From assembly GCF_022410515.1 (NCBI RefSeq), contig NZ_JACSDI010000012.1, forward strand, positions 56,130-120,129: a stretch of 64,000 nucleotides of DNA, in the 5' to 3' direction. The stretch comes from Shewanella cutis (GTDB taxonomy: Bacteria > Pseudomonadota > Gammaproteobacteria > Enterobacterales > Shewanellaceae). The notes beneath the pieces were generated by a model. It saw only the letters and a list, made by a program, of their open reading frames with translations, was not told where the DNA came from and did not search any database. Positions 63,953 to 64,000 of this stretch are shown here, piece by piece; position 1 is the stretch's first letter, and each line of letters begins with the position of its first letter. The position numbers were made by a program, and so were the translations under genes.

Positions 63953-64000
63953 AGGTTGAGCAGTTTAAAACGGCAGGGAGGAGGGACGTCCTAAACTGCG

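Overview
The window looks like chromosomal DNA of a marine gammaproteobacterium, most likely Shewanella. The reasons are the conserved block rlmN-pilW-rodZ-ispG-hisS-yfgM-bamB-der, the many c-di-GMP and chemotaxis proteins, families common in Shewanella/Vibrio (DUF2913, DUF3820, YheO-type regulator) and AT-rich intergenic DNA. This is inferred from gene content; no database search was run. No rRNA, tRNA or CRISPR array was found.

Layout. 0-5 kb: a lipoprotein, a TRIC-like membrane protein, an exported thiol peroxidase, an MscS channel, an OmpA-like protein and threonine aldolase. 5-13 kb: signalling genes (HDOD-GAF protein; a solute-binding protein overlapping a membrane diguanylate cyclase), MtfA, and an orphan ParA ATPase with a small ribbon-helix-helix-like partner. 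13-21 kb: three GNAT acetyltransferases, small exported proteins, a pirin/DoxX pair divergent from a LysR regulator, a 5'-nucleotidase-like enzyme and a CBS-domain membrane protein. 21-30.6 kb: the housekeeping block for rRNA/tRNA methylation, pilus assembly, cell shape, isoprenoids, histidyl-tRNA, outer-membrane assembly and ribosome GTPase.

30.7-32.35 kb: a dead IS4-family element sits just after der, apparently in its terminator. Its transposase carries a one-base insertion, a nonsense codon and an inserted 263-bp MITE; removing these restores a 432-codon gene. 32.5-45 kb: PfpI-like protein, RHH protein, binding protein, peroxiredoxin-like protein, an unrecognised 301-aa protein, RhlE-type helicase, Aer-like chemoreceptor, HD-GYP phosphodiesterase, Xaa-Pro aminopeptidase, ROK kinase and FKBP.

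46-56 kb: AtoE-like transporter; an overlapping operon of yeast-type cytosine deaminase, DUF418 and DUF1294 proteins; a DUF368 (PopT-type) lipid-carrier transporter; an RCC1-repeat protein; and an operon of RidA, a CyuA-like enzyme and a YheO-type regulator that forms a coherent reactive-enamine/sulfur amino acid module. 56-64 kb: a Tat-exported transglutaminase-like protein coupled to MerT- and MerP-like proteins; a two-gene module of a methyltransferase and a PLD-helicase-S24-like fusion, the best candidate for an uncharacterised (possibly defence or DNA-repair) system; and an exported cupin beside a DcaP-like porin.

Three diverged copies of a 150-190 bp palindromic repeat with GGGCGTGTTGACGTTTC ends lie in intergenic DNA upstream of plus-strand genes.
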